Source: Aerococcus sp. UBA6277
Lineage (GTDB): Bacteria > Bacillota > Bacilli > Lactobacillales > Aerococcaceae
Reading direction: 5' to 3'
DNA length: 64,000 nucleotides
NCBI RefSeq assembly: GCF_002440555.1
Contig: NZ_DJUR01000003.1
Span: 1,072 to 65,071, forward strand
The position numbers and the translations under genes were made by a program. How positions within the stretch are numbered: the first letter of the stretch is position 1; every line of letters begins with the position of its first letter. Under the pieces are notes generated by a model. It was not told the DNA's origin, ran no database searches, and saw nothing but the letters and a program-made list of their open reading frames with translations. Positions 38,162 through 46,510 of this stretch are shown here, one piece after another.

Positions 38162-38827
38162 ATGCAAACTATCGTAAAATTTGATCAGGTGACCTTTCAA
38201 TCAGGCGACCAGGCCCTATTAAAAGACATTTCTTTTTTTATATATGCTAATGAAATGATTCGCGTTGAAGGACCTTCTGGAAGCGGAAAAAGTACCTTGT
38301 TGCGTTTAATTGCAGCGCTTATTCCGAGAAATTCAGGTGAAATTGCCTACTTAGACCAGCCACTAGAAGAAGTAGCTTATCAAACTTACCGACAAAACAT
38401 TTCATATGTGGCCCAAAATCCACTATTATTCGGCGAAACCATCCGTGATAACTTTGAATTGGTTTTTGAAGCTCGCGATCAAGACTTTGACGAAAAGCTT
38501 GTATTGTCTTATATGAAAGCTTTTGGCTTAAGCCATATCGCACTCGACAAATCGATTCATAAAATATCCGGTGGGGAAAAACAGCGGATTGGTTTAATCA
38601 GACATCTGATTTTTCCACCTAAAGTCCTCTTACTAGATGAAATTACTTCATCATTAGACGAGGGCAATCGCGAATTGGTATGGCAGATTTTACTGGATTA
38701 TAAAACCAAACATGGGGTCACCATTATATGGGTGAGTCATATCCAAGACGGGTCTATCCAACCTAATCGAATCTTCCATATTGCCAACCAAGAAATGACA
38801 ATTGAGGAGCGTGTTATAAATGACTAA
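38162..38827 (+). CDS. fetA: ABC transporter ATP-binding protein FetA (YbbL-like)
   Basis: A 221-residue ATPase. Walker A is GPSGSGKST at 37-45, the signature is ISGGEKQR, Walker B is LLLDEIT, and the switch His is in VSHIQDG. It pairs with FetB, whose gene overlaps by eight bases. In E. coli FetAB exports iron and protects against oxidative stress; the same role here is inferred from the FetB partner. The AGGGAGG site precedes ATG at 38162. Confidence 0.88.
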   Translation: MQTIVKFDQVTFQSGDQALLKDISFFIYANEMIRVEGPSGSGKSTLLRLIAALIPRNSGEIAYLDQPLEEVAYQTYRQNISYVAQNPLLFGETIRDNFELVFEARDQDFDEKLVLSYMKAFGLSHIALDKSIHKISGGEKQRIGLIRHLIFPPKVLLLDEITSSLDEGNRELVWQILLDYKTKHGVTIIWVSHIQDGSIQPNRIFHIANQEMTIEERVIND

Positions 38828-39590
38828 TGCATTAACAACAACCCCAACAACTTTAGCTTTTTCGTTTATTCTAGTGATTATCGCGGTCTTGATCTCCTAT
38901 AAAGAAAAATTGGGGTTGGAAAAGGATATCTTATGGGCCATGCTTCGAATGGTCGTTCAATTGGTCATCATCGGTTACGTGCTGACATACATTTTCCAAA
39001 TCGATTCAGTTATCGTAACGGCCATCATTATGATTTTTATGATTGTCAACGCGGCTTATAATGCAGGAAAACGAGCCAACAAGATTCCCAATGCCTTCAA
39101 AATTTCTTTAATTGCCATTATTGGTGGAGTAGTGACGTCAATCCTCGTTTTAGTATTTTCAGGCTCTATTCAATTTGTACCAGCGCAAATTATTCCAATC
39201 ACAGGAATGTTAGTGGGAAATGCCATGTCAGTTATCGGATTGGCTTTCAGAAATTTGAATAACGAATTCGCCAAATCACAACAGGAAGTCAATGAACAAT
39301 TGGCCCTTGGTGCGTCTATTAAATTGGCTTCTACAGGTATTGTCAGAGAAGCAATTAGAGGGGCAATGCAACCAACTATTGATACAGCGAGAACAGTCGG
39401 ATTAGTCTTGCTACCAGGTATGATGACAGGGATGATGCTAGCAGGTGCAGTTCCTTTGAGTGCGATTATGTATCAGATCTTGATTTATTTTATGATGATT
39501 GCAACTTCTGCAATCACCTCTATGATTGCTGTTTACTTAGCTTATAAGCATTTCTACAGTAGTTATGGACAATTACAAATCCCCTCATAA
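38820..39590 (+). CDS. fetB: ABC transporter permease FetB (YbbM family, UPF0014)
   Basis: A 256-residue membrane protein with about seven helices. Family marks are ISYKEKLGLEKDI near the start, QIIPITGMLVGNAMSV and LLPGMMTGMMLAG. It forms the iron-export or metal-efflux channel with FetA. Gene overlap indicates translational coupling. Confidence 0.9.
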   Translation: MTNALTTTPTTLAFSFILVIIAVLISYKEKLGLEKDILWAMLRMVVQLVIIGYVLTYIFQIDSVIVTAIIMIFMIVNAAYNAGKRANKIPNAFKISLIAIIGGVVTSILVLVFSGSIQFVPAQIIPITGMLVGNAMSVIGLAFRNLNNEFAKSQQEVNEQLALGASIKLASTGIVREAIRGAMQPTIDTARTVGLVLLPGMMTGMMLAGAVPLSAIMYQILIYFMMIATSAITSMIAVYLAYKHFYSSYGQLQIPS

Positions 39591-39603
39591 GAGAGTGGGT
39601 CAA

Positions 39604-39627
39604 GGGAGCCTGGTGAAGGCTTTTTTG
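39604..39627 (+). terminator. Short terminator after fetB
   Basis: AGCCT (39607-39611) pairs with AGGCT (39617-39621), with T5 after. It is short, so termination may be partial; a TATAAT at 39652-39657 could start a new transcript. Confidence 0.55.
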
Positions 39628-39721
39628 CTAGCTAAAAAAGCCAAATATCCGTATAATGAAGGGTATGTTATGTAGAAGTTAGGGTACAAAACTAACTTCG
39701 AAAGTTCAAGGAGGTAAAAGA

Positions 39722-40483
39722 GTGGGTTTATTATATCAAGAGTCAGTCAAAGTGCGTCACTACCACTGTAATGCATTAGGTGAGATGACACTTCCTGCAA
39801 TCTTGGATATCATGTTGATTGCATCCAATAATCAAGAAGCGACGATTCCAGAAGCGAAAGAAGGTTTTCGCCAAGAGGGGTGGGCTTGGATCATCACGCA
39901 AAATCAAATAGACATCAATCGTTTACCACGATACAACGAAGATATCATTGCAGAAACTGAGGCAACGACGTATAACAAGTTTTTCAGCAAGCGCCATTAC
40001 GCCTTGAAAACAAGTGACGGTCTAGTTTTAGCCCAAGCCGAGACAACATTTGCCTTAATCGATTTAAATCAACGGTCAATAGTCCGCATCCCAGAAATTG
40101 TAGCTCAATGGTACCAAGTTGAAAAAGAAGAACGTCCAATTCGCCGTAAACGTTTAAGTAAGGAAGTCGCGGTTGAATCTAAAGTAGACCGGTTTGAAGT
40201 AAAATTCTTAGATATTGATTTGAATAATCACGTGAACAATACCATCTATTTACGTTGGATTACCAATTCACTAGGTATGGAATGGTTTGAAAACTATACA
40301 CCAACAAGTTTCACTGTTGCCTATGAGAAAGAGATGTATTTGCACCAAGAAGGGGCCGTTCACTCAGACGTTTCAGCTGTATCTGAAGATTTAAAGTCAG
40401 GGGATACATTCAACTCGCAACATGTTATTGATAGTGAAGACAAGGCCCACTGTTTAACAGAAATCACTTGGCAGGTTAAATAA
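39722..40483 (+). CDS. Acyl-ACP thioesterase
   Basis: A 253-residue double hot-dog enzyme that releases free fatty acids from acyl carrier protein. The catalytic segment DLNNHVNN has the family D-x-N-x-H pattern (D166, N168, H170). The N-terminal half shows the GWAWIITQNQI strand. The start is GTG at 39722 with a strong AAGGAGG site. The chain-length preference is not predictable. It precedes coaA by 20 bases with no terminator, so fatty-acid release and coenzyme A synthesis may share a transcript. Confidence 0.9.
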   Translation: MGLLYQESVKVRHYHCNALGEMTLPAILDIMLIASNNQEATIPEAKEGFRQEGWAWIITQNQIDINRLPRYNEDIIAETEATTYNKFFSKRHYALKTSDGLVLAQAETTFALIDLNQRSIVRIPEIVAQWYQVEKEERPIRRKRLSKEVAVESKVDRFEVKFLDIDLNNHVNNTIYLRWITNSLGMEWFENYTPTSFTVAYEKEMYLHQEGAVHSDVSAVSEDLKSGDTFNSQHVIDSEDKAHCLTEITWQVK

Positions 40484-40503
40484 CCAGCTAGTTTGGAGTA
40501 AGT

Positions 40504-41439
40504 ATGCAAGTAAATAGAGACTATTATATTATTGAACGAATGGAATGGAATCAATACTTAAAAGACTTAAACGAAGAGTTTGAAATCAAGCTGACCAATG
40601 AACAATTGGACCGGCTAACATCTTTAAACGATTCCCTATCTTTAAAAGACGCAAACGAAGTATACAAACCTTTAACCCAATTGATTGCCATTTACCGTGA
40701 AAATTATAAGAACCTAGAAAGAAAGCGGGCCAATTTCTTCGGCATCACTGGAGAAATCCCGCCCTTTATTATTGGCATTGCCGGTGGGGTAGCAGTTGGT
40801 AAAAGTACAACAGCTCGATTGCTGAAGCTTTTTTTAGCGCAAGCCTATCCTAATTTAAACGTCGAATTAGTGACTACAGATGGTTTTTTATACCCAAATG
40901 CAGTGCTTGAAGAAAAAGGGTTAATGGACCGTAAAGGGTTCCCAGAATCTTATAACATGGAGGCCTTGGAAACTTTCTTAACAGATGTGAAAAGCAATAA
41001 AAGTGAAATCTATTATCCAAAGTATTCCCACTCCGTTTATGATATTGTAGAGGACGAGGAGAATGTATTGTCCAACCCTCAAATCCTAATTGTTGAAGGG
41101 ATTAATGTCCTACAAACATCAGAGAATAATACGGTTTATATGAGTGACTTCTGGGATTTGTCCGTCTACGTTGATGCAGATGAAAAGCAAATCGAAGAAT
41201 GGTTCTACCAACGATTCAACCTCTTAGTTGACCAGGCCGTTAATCACCCGGATGACTTCTACTATCAATTTACCCAAGTGCCCCATGAAAAGGCCATGGA
41301 GAGAGCAGAGCATACTTGGAGCAATATCAACTTGATTAACTTGCAAGAGTATATCTTACCAACACGCAATAGAGCTAATATTGTCATTCATAAAGAAAAG
41401 AACCACTACATCAATGAGTTGTGGATCAAGAAATATTAG
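40504..41439 (+). CDS. coaA: Pantothenate kinase, type I
   Basis: A 311-residue kinase for the first step of coenzyme A synthesis. The P-loop GGVAVGKST lies at about 94-102, TTDGFLYPN and SYNMEAL are substrate-site segments, and IVEGINVLQ follows. Length and end match bacterial CoaA. The ATG at 40504 with GGAG is used; a second ATG 12 codons later is possible. Confidence 0.95.
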   Translation: MQVNRDYYIIERMEWNQYLKDLNEEFEIKLTNEQLDRLTSLNDSLSLKDANEVYKPLTQLIAIYRENYKNLERKRANFFGITGEIPPFIIGIAGGVAVGKSTTARLLKLFLAQAYPNLNVELVTTDGFLYPNAVLEEKGLMDRKGFPESYNMEALETFLTDVKSNKSEIYYPKYSHSVYDIVEDEENVLSNPQILIVEGINVLQTSENNTVYMSDFWDLSVYVDADEKQIEEWFYQRFNLLVDQAVNHPDDFYYQFTQVPHEKAMERAEHTWSNINLINLQEYILPTRNRANIVIHKEKNHYINELWIKKY

Positions 41440-41453
41440 AAAGGAGGCGAATA

Positions 41454-42608
41454 GTGAAGAAGAAATTTACATGGCGAAGAATTGTCAGTTTGTTGTTTGT
41501 TGTGATTGTCGGTTACTGGGCAATCAATAATTTTGGGACCATTAAAGGGATATTTGATTCAATTATTTCTGTCACCTTGCCTTTCTTATTAGGTGCAGCG
41601 TTGGCCTTCATCCTGAACTTACCTTTGAAATTTTTCGAGAAACATATGACTAAGTTAGTTGGGAAATATTACACTTGGTATAGAATCGTGGGGATATTAT
41701 TTGGTTACCTGATCATCGCTGGGGTGATTGCCTTTATTATCTTCCTAGTAGTACCGGATTTACAGGAAACATTAGGATCATTTATTAGCCAAGTACCAGC
41801 GGAAATCAATTTACTTTATAACAAAATTAACCAGTATATTGCAGACAATCCAGAAATACTAGAAACTGTTAACCAATTGAATGTGGACACCAACCAATTG
41901 AGAGACCAATTGTTCTCAATCGTCCAATCATTTACATCAGGTATTTTGGATACCATATTTAGTCTTGTTGGTAACCTTGTGAATGGCGTCTTTAATGCCT
42001 TTGTAGCTATAATCTTTGGTACCTCAATCCTCTTTAAAAAGGAAACCTTAACTAGACAATTTAAAAAGATTATTTACGGCACTATGCCTAAGCACAGGGC
42101 CAATTTTACCGTTAACTTAGGTGCTGAAGCCAATCAAACCTTTGGCCTATATGTGTCTGGACAGGTAACTGAAGCCGTTATTTTACTGGTACTGGTCTTT
42201 ATAGGAATGACCATTTTCAACTTCCCATTCACCTTATCGATCTCGGTCCTAACTGGTGCAATGGCCTTGGTCCCTATCTACGGGGCCATCATGGGTGGGG
42301 TTGTCGGCTTTTTCCTAATCGCTGTTGTTGATGTTGTACAAGCCATTTGGTTTATCATTTTCATTATTGTAGTCCAGCAAGTGGAAGGGAATATCATATA
42401 CCCGCGAGTTGTTGGTGGGTCAGTCGGTCTACCAGGCATTTGGGTTTTATTCTCAGTAACCGTTTCAGGTGCTTTCTTCGGGCTAGCCGGAATGTTACTA
42501 TCAGTGCCGATTTTTGCCCTATGCTACAAACTGGCATCCGCAACCATCAATTACAATTTAGCCCAAGACAATATCAAAGTAACCACAGAAACCAATAATA
42601 TTAAATAG
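41454..42608 (+). CDS. AI-2E family transporter (PerM-like)
   Basis: A 384-residue membrane protein with about eight helices and the large soluble insert of this family. Motifs include SISVLTGAMALVPIYGA and VQQVEGNIIYPRVVGGSVGLPG. Relatives act in quorum-signal or ion transport; the substrate is unknown. GTG at 41454 follows AAGGAGG at the right distance, while the upstream in-frame GTG at 41421 lies inside coaA. Confidence 0.88.
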   Translation: MKKKFTWRRIVSLLFVVIVGYWAINNFGTIKGIFDSIISVTLPFLLGAALAFILNLPLKFFEKHMTKLVGKYYTWYRIVGILFGYLIIAGVIAFIIFLVVPDLQETLGSFISQVPAEINLLYNKINQYIADNPEILETVNQLNVDTNQLRDQLFSIVQSFTSGILDTIFSLVGNLVNGVFNAFVAIIFGTSILFKKETLTRQFKKIIYGTMPKHRANFTVNLGAEANQTFGLYVSGQVTEAVILLVLVFIGMTIFNFPFTLSISVLTGAMALVPIYGAIMGGVVGFFLIAVVDVVQAIWFIIFIIVVQQVEGNIIYPRVVGGSVGLPGIWVLFSVTVSGAFFGLAGMLLSVPIFALCYKLASATINYNLAQDNIKVTTETNNIK

Positions 42609-42632
42609 AATCTATTGACTAGTAATTCTTGC

Positions 42633-42668
42633 AAAAGGGCGATAACCGAGTTGTTATCGTCTTTTTTG
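42633..42668 (+). terminator. Terminator after the AI-2E gene
   Basis: GCGATAAC pairs with GTTATCGT around CGAGTT, followed by T6 to 42667. Confidence 0.85.
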
Positions 42669-42736
42669 CTGGCTGCAGGTAATTCCTTTCCAAAATTCAT
42701 CTTAAAAAGGGCGTGTTAAAATGAATTTCTTGTACA

Positions 42737-42790
42737 CAAAAATAGTGCTGGTGGAAATGATTGTGCATTTTCCACCAACACTATTTTTTT
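42737..42790. terminator. Bidirectional terminator between AI-2E and ABC exporter genes
   Basis: AAAATAGTG-C-TGGTGGAAA is complementary, with one mismatch, to TTTTCCACCA-A-CACTATTTT around a 10-base loop. T-rich tails are on both strands. It closes the ABC exporter operon on the minus strand. Confidence 0.88.
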
Positions 42791-42815
42791 TGTACGATTA
42801 TATGCGTATCATTTA

Positions 42816-44645
42816 TTAAGAATATCCCATTGAAACATCCATTGGTGTTTCTTCTGAGAATTGACTGTTGTATAAATCAGCGTAGAAGCCGTCTGCAGCC
42901 ATTAATTCATCATGGGTACCATGTTCAGTAATATTCCCTTGTTGCATAACGAGAATCAAGTCAGCGTCACGAATCGTTGATAAACGGTGGGCAATTACGA
43001 AACTGGTTCTGCCCTCCATAATCTTATTCATAGCTTCTTGAATCAGTTTTTCAAGACGGGTATCTACCGATGACGTCGCTTCATCCAAAATTAAGATATC
43101 TGGATCCGCAATCACTGCACGAGCAATGGTCATCAATTGTTTTTGCCCTAATGAAATATTGTTAGCTTCTTCATTGATTTCCATTTCATAACCGCCAGGT
43201 AGGGTGTTGATGAAATGGTCAACGTTGGCAACTTCTGCCGCTTCTTGAACTTCGTAATCATTGGCGTCCAATTTACCAAAGCGAATATTTTCTAAGACCG
43301 TATCTGTGTATAACCAGGCATCTTGTAATACCATACCAAAGTGCTTGCGTAATTCTCCGCGCGTCATTGATTTAGTAGGTACACCATCAATTTTAATCGC
43401 ACCAGCATCCACGTCATAAAAACGCATCAACAAATTGATTAAAGTCGTTTTACCCGCACCTGTAGGGCCAACAATGGCCACTGTTTGACCAGGCTCAACT
43501 TTGAATGAGATATCTTGCATCAACGGTTTCTCTGGGTCGTAACCGAAGCGTACATGGTCGAATTCAACAGCACCAGTCACTTTCGCAGGTAGGTGGCCGG
43601 TAACTTCTTCCTGGATCTCATTTTCCTCGTCTAAGAAGTCGAATACACGGTGGGCTGCAGCTAGGGCTGATTGTAAGACACCAGATAATTGGGTCAACAT
43701 TTGAATCGGTTGGGTAATTTGCATCACGTATTGGACTAAGGCTTGTAGATTACCAACTGTCAACTTGCCAGCAAGGGTATATAAACCACCGGCAATTGCA
43801 GTGGCCACGTAACCCAAGTTACTTACCGTATTCAGTAGCGGCATCATTAGTGACGATAGGAAGCTAGCTTTAAAACCGTAATCCCGCAATTGTTTGTTTC
43901 GGCGTTCAAATTCTGCCACCGATTCCTCTTGACGACTGTAGACCTTAATTTCGGTGAAACCTGACAGCTGTTCTTGGGTATAACCAAATAAGTTCCCCAA
44001 GGCATTCGCTTGATTTTGGAAGGCTGATTGTGATTGGTTGATAATCAATTTAGCAAAAATGAATGACAATGGAATTGTGGTCACAATAATTAAGGCTAGG
44101 TGCCATTGGATAATGAACATAGAAATAACCGCAAAGGAAATCCCAAGAATCGCATTCACGAACTGAATAAAGGACTGTTGCAAAGCATTGGTAATTGAAT
44201 CAATATCATTGGTCATCCGTGATAAGATATCGCCCGTTGGATGGCTGTCAAAATAAGAAACAGGCATATTGTTGGCTTTTTTAGCAACATCGTTACGAAG
44301 GTCGTATATAGCATTTTGCACCACGTTTGTTAGCCAATATTGACCTAAGTATTGACCTGACCAGAAGAAGCAACCACGGATAAAGTAAAGCAAGGCAATG
44401 TAACCAACGTATTCATAGTTGATACCTGCACCAGGTACTTGGTTCATCAAATCTACTACATTACTGGTTAATTCAGTGATTGCTAAACCAAGTACGATCG
44501 GTTCTAAAACACCGGCAATATTCATCCAAACAGTGGCAAACATGGCCAAAAAGAACTGGCCTTTATAGGGTTTGATATACCGCCATAGGTTGCCTAAGAT
44601 TTCCTTAGTTGGAATTTCTCGTTTTTCAATTTCTGTATTAGCCAC
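42816..44645 (-). CDS. ABC exporter subunit, catalytic-site type (heterodimer half B)
   Basis: A 609-residue type IV exporter with six membrane helices (to about 330) and one nucleotide-binding domain. Walker A is GPTGAGKTT and Walker B is LILDEATSSVD with its catalytic Glu. Its signature reads ISLGQ rather than LSGGQ. It overlaps the partner gene by eight bases. The partner has the reverse pattern of changes, so the two form a heterodimer with one degenerate site, as in LmrCD/BmrCD/TM287-288. It is likely a drug or lipid exporter. The start is GTG at 44645 with AGGAGG upstream. Confidence 0.9.
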   Translation of the reverse strand: MANTEIEKREIPTKEILGNLWRYIKPYKGQFFLAMFATVWMNIAGVLEPIVLGLAITELTSNVVDLMNQVPGAGINYEYVGYIALLYFIRGCFFWSGQYLGQYWLTNVVQNAIYDLRNDVAKKANNMPVSYFDSHPTGDILSRMTNDIDSITNALQQSFIQFVNAILGISFAVISMFIIQWHLALIIVTTIPLSFIFAKLIINQSQSAFQNQANALGNLFGYTQEQLSGFTEIKVYSRQEESVAEFERRNKQLRDYGFKASFLSSLMMPLLNTVSNLGYVATAIAGGLYTLAGKLTVGNLQALVQYVMQITQPIQMLTQLSGVLQSALAAAHRVFDFLDEENEIQEEVTGHLPAKVTGAVEFDHVRFGYDPEKPLMQDISFKVEPGQTVAIVGPTGAGKTTLINLLMRFYDVDAGAIKIDGVPTKSMTRGELRKHFGMVLQDAWLYTDTVLENIRFGKLDANDYEVQEAAEVANVDHFINTLPGGYEMEINEEANNISLGQKQLMTIARAVIADPDILILDEATSSVDTRLEKLIQEAMNKIMEGRTSFVIAHRLSTIRDADLILVMQQGNITEHGTHDELMAADGFYADLYNSQFSEETPMDVSMGYS

Positions 44646-46377
44646 GATTTAATTCCTCCTCACTTAATTGAGATGATGCAATTTCATAGTAAAGTTCAGA
44701 CGTTTTAAGTAGTTCTTTATGGGTACCGCGCGCAGCCACTTCACCTTCATCTAGAACGATGATTTGATCAGCATGGATAATAGAACTTACACGTTGGGCA
44801 ACGATGATAGTTGTTGCATTCTGTGTTTCGTCTTTTAAAGCTTGGCGCACTGCAGCATCGGTCTTGTAGTCTAGTGCTGAGAACGAGTCATCGAAGATGT
44901 AAATTTCTCGGTCCGCAATAATTGAACGAGCAATAGACAACCGTTGTTTTTGTCCACCAGATAGGTTGGCCCCACCTTCATCCAAATGGGTTGCGTATTT
45001 GGTTTCCAAACGGTTGATAAATTCAGAAGCCTGCGCAACGTTAGTCGCTCGGTCAAAATCCATTTCATCCGCATTGAATTTACCGTAACGTAAGTTTTCC
45101 GCGATATCCCCAGTAAATAGTAAGGCTTTTTGCGGTGTATACCCAATTTTTGACCGTAAAGCATTCAAGTCATAGTTTCGAACGTCAATCCCGTCAATTA
45201 AAATTTGACCCTTACTCACGTCGTAGAAACGAGGAATTAGCTTAACAATCGTTGATTTACCAGATCCAGTTGACCCAATAAAAGCAACTGTTTCACCAGG
45301 ATTTGTTTTAAAGGAAATGTTCCGTAGAACGGGCTTAGAGGCATCTGGATACGCAAAGTCAACGTCACGGAATTCTAGGGTACCAAATTCATCAGATTCA
45401 GTAATCGCCACTTGTGGATCAGGTGAAGCAACTGTAATTGGCATATCCATCACTTCTTGTAAACGACCCGCTGATACCGCCGCACGTGGGTACATCATAA
45501 AGATGTTGGCAAACATTAATAATGAGAATAATGCGTGGAATACGTACTCGATGAAGGCAACCATGATACCGACTTGCATAGAGCCAGTCTCAATCAAACC
45601 AGCTCCAAACCAAAGGATCGCAATAATCACGGTATTCAATAATAGAGAGAATAGGGCCGGTGTAACTGCGATGGTTTTGAATAATTTACCAGATTGTTTC
45701 TTGTAAGATTGGTTAACGTCTTTAAATCGGCCTTCTTGGAATTGCTCATTATTGAAGGCCCGGATTACACGTAAACCAGTAATATTTTCCCGTAGAATCC
45801 GGTTGATATTATCTAAACTTGCCTGTTGTTTTTCAGAAATCGGCAAAGTGTATTTGGCGATAAAAATCACAGATAAGATGATAATAATAGAAACGGGAAT
45901 CACGTAAATGCCTAATGCTGGTGAAATGGAGAAGATCATGATGATCGAGAAAACTAGCATCATAGGGGATACTAGACCTTGTTTTAAAGTCATCTCCATA
46001 AATTGTAAAATCACAAAGGCATCAGTTGAAATACGTGTCGTTAAAGATGCCACACCCAACTCTTGAAACTCATGGTGAGATAGGTTTTGCATTTTTTTAT
46101 AGGCATCGTTTCGGATGTTCATGACCATGTCATTGACGATATTAGAAACGGTATAAGCGGTGATCGTCCGTGAAACGAGGGATAGTACCACCAATCCCAT
46201 CATTATCCATGTATAGCGCCATAACAGGGGGATATCTTGGGTAATAATGGCATTATCAATCATTTGCGCTAATAGGGTAGGTAAACCAATCATTACTGCT
46301 GCCGTCCCAAAGGTAGCAATGAAGGTGATCAGCAATTTACCAGGGTATTTTTTTACGTATTTCCAGATAAAATTCAA
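44638..46377 (-). CDS. ABC exporter subunit, degenerate-site type (heterodimer half A)
   Basis: A 579-residue type IV exporter half. Walker A GSTGSGKST and signature LSGGQKQR are canonical, but Walker B reads IYIFDDSFSALD, where Asp replaces the catalytic Glu. Together with the partner's changed signature this makes one non-hydrolysing site. Six membrane helices occupy about 15-300. The start is TTG at 46377 behind AAGGAGG. It is the first gene of a two-gene operon. Confidence 0.9.
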   Translation of the reverse strand: MNFIWKYVKKYPGKLLITFIATFGTAAVMIGLPTLLAQMIDNAIITQDIPLLWRYTWIMMGLVVLSLVSRTITAYTVSNIVNDMVMNIRNDAYKKMQNLSHHEFQELGVASLTTRISTDAFVILQFMEMTLKQGLVSPMMLVFSIIMIFSISPALGIYVIPVSIIIILSVIFIAKYTLPISEKQQASLDNINRILRENITGLRVIRAFNNEQFQEGRFKDVNQSYKKQSGKLFKTIAVTPALFSLLLNTVIIAILWFGAGLIETGSMQVGIMVAFIEYVFHALFSLLMFANIFMMYPRAAVSAGRLQEVMDMPITVASPDPQVAITESDEFGTLEFRDVDFAYPDASKPVLRNISFKTNPGETVAFIGSTGSGKSTIVKLIPRFYDVSKGQILIDGIDVRNYDLNALRSKIGYTPQKALLFTGDIAENLRYGKFNADEMDFDRATNVAQASEFINRLETKYATHLDEGGANLSGGQKQRLSIARSIIADREIYIFDDSFSALDYKTDAAVRQALKDETQNATTIIVAQRVSSIIHADQIIVLDEGEVAARGTHKELLKTSELYYEIASSQLSEEELNRG

Positions 46378-46450
46378 ACGTTTTCCTCCTTAAATTTATT
46401 TTGTCTAGTAGTTATTGAAAAATATAATGAATAAATTATAGGTAAAGTGA

Positions 46451-46484
46451 ATAAAAGGCAGACCGAAATCGGTCTGCTTTTGTC
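46451..46484 (-). terminator. Terminator after the ABC-F gene
   Basis: On the minus strand AAAAGCAGACCGA pairs with TCGGTCTGCCTTTT around TT, ending in TTTTATT. It ends the ABC-F transcript before the exporter operon. Confidence 0.85.
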
Positions 46485-46510
46485 AGTTTGTGTTTTAACA
46501 ACACACAATT

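Noticed and set aside
42721..42819. A 32-codon frame (MNFLYTKIVL...) with AAAAAGG upstream, between the AI-2E gene and the ABC exporter
   Set aside because: It runs across both arms of a bidirectional terminator hairpin and into the end of the ABC gene; the hydrophobic look follows from the T-rich DNA.
45317..45706. Plus-strand frame of 129 codons opposite the ABC exporter gene
   Set aside because: It is the shadow of a strongly conserved gene, with no ribosome site or recognisable domain.
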